This document shows, piece by piece, positions 63,876 to 64,000 of a stretch of 64,000 nucleotides of DNA. Source of the DNA: Chrysomallon squamiferum (lineage: Eukaryota; Mollusca; Gastropoda; Neomphalida; Peltospiridae); contig CM022671.1 in assembly GCA_012295275.1 (NCBI GenBank), forward strand, positions 10,919,237 through 10,983,236, written 5' to 3'. Numbering within the stretch: the stretch's first letter is position 1; every line of letters begins with the position of its first letter. The notes below the pieces were generated by a model, which saw only the letters and a list, made by a program, of their open reading frames with translations, did no database searches and had not been told where the DNA came from. The position numbers and the translations under genes are program-made.

Positions 63876-64000
63876 AAAAAAGCAATTTTGCTTACAAAAC
63901 AAACAAAAAATATCGATGTTAAAAAAGAGCTGAATGAAGAGCTTGATTCCTTGGAGGAAAACAATCGGTCATCGAAAACCACTCGAGATTTCAGCCAACG
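63876..64000 (+). other. Open frame entering the right edge, possible exon
   Basis: After a TGA at 63873-63875 the frame is open to the window end. The last 30 codons look protein-like and charged (DVKKELNEELDSLEENNRSS), with less AT-rich DNA than the flanks. No clear acceptor was identified. It could be an exon of the gene starting at 59630 or part of a mobile element. Confidence 0.22.

Larger units (their letters stand above)
61991..64000. other. AT-rich non-coding sequence to the right edge
   Basis: No secure exon. It contains (GT)n at 63265-63324 and a 32-bp minisatellite at 63626-63742. If the gene starting at 59630 is real, this is its intron sequence. Confidence 0.45.

Overview
This window is nuclear DNA of an animal. 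It is strongly AT-rich and full of microsatellites. Genes are split by GT-AG introns, neighbours lie on opposite strands, and no operon structure is visible. The families present (a bilaterian-type SRRM2/3/4 splicing factor that runs into an eMIC-like exon, DGCR2/IDD, a calpain, BAP1) and the repeat style suggest a lophotrochozoan, perhaps a mollusc. That species guess is inference only. Exon models were built by hand from reading frame, splice dinucleotides and phase matching.

Layout. 196-16229 (minus): SRRM2/3/4 (Srrm234) gene, N-terminal cwf21 exon at the right and RS-rich exons at the left, running off the left edge. It includes a 24-nt microexon and two alternative C-terminal routes, one entering the eMIC region. 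A possible nested gene fragment lies in intron 2 (9279-9968). 18810-19428 (minus): two-exon gene for an unrecognised basic protein of 90-94 residues, with a pair of inverted CRE-like octamers upstream. 27054-30718 (plus): VWC, transmembrane and very long cytoplasmic exons of a DGCR2/IDD orthologue; its LDLa and C-type-lectin exons were not securely found. 34511-40788 (minus): complete 12-exon calpain of 559 residues with an intact Cys/His/Asn triad, an acylation-type N-terminus and no EF-hand domain. 41804-51064 (plus): complete 13-exon BAP1 deubiquitinase of 579 residues, divergent from the calpain across about 1 kb.

51065-64000 is mostly intergenic and dense in simple repeats. It holds one possible two-exon micro-gene (51978-52517), the probable signal-peptide exon of another gene (59630 onward), a 48-bp minisatellite in that gene's first intron (61042-61800), a 32-bp minisatellite (63626-63742) and an open frame touching the right edge.

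The genes are not an obvious functional cluster. BAP1 (chromatin deubiquitination) and SRRM (splicing) are nuclear, calpain is probably membrane-tethered, and DGCR2 is a surface receptor. The most unusual features are the all-phase-2 SRRM gene with an internal UGC-type microexon beside an eMIC switch, the myristoylation/palmitoylation motif on a PEF-less calpain, and the greatly expanded DGCR2 tail that keeps both PPPY motifs and a C-terminal PDZ ligand.
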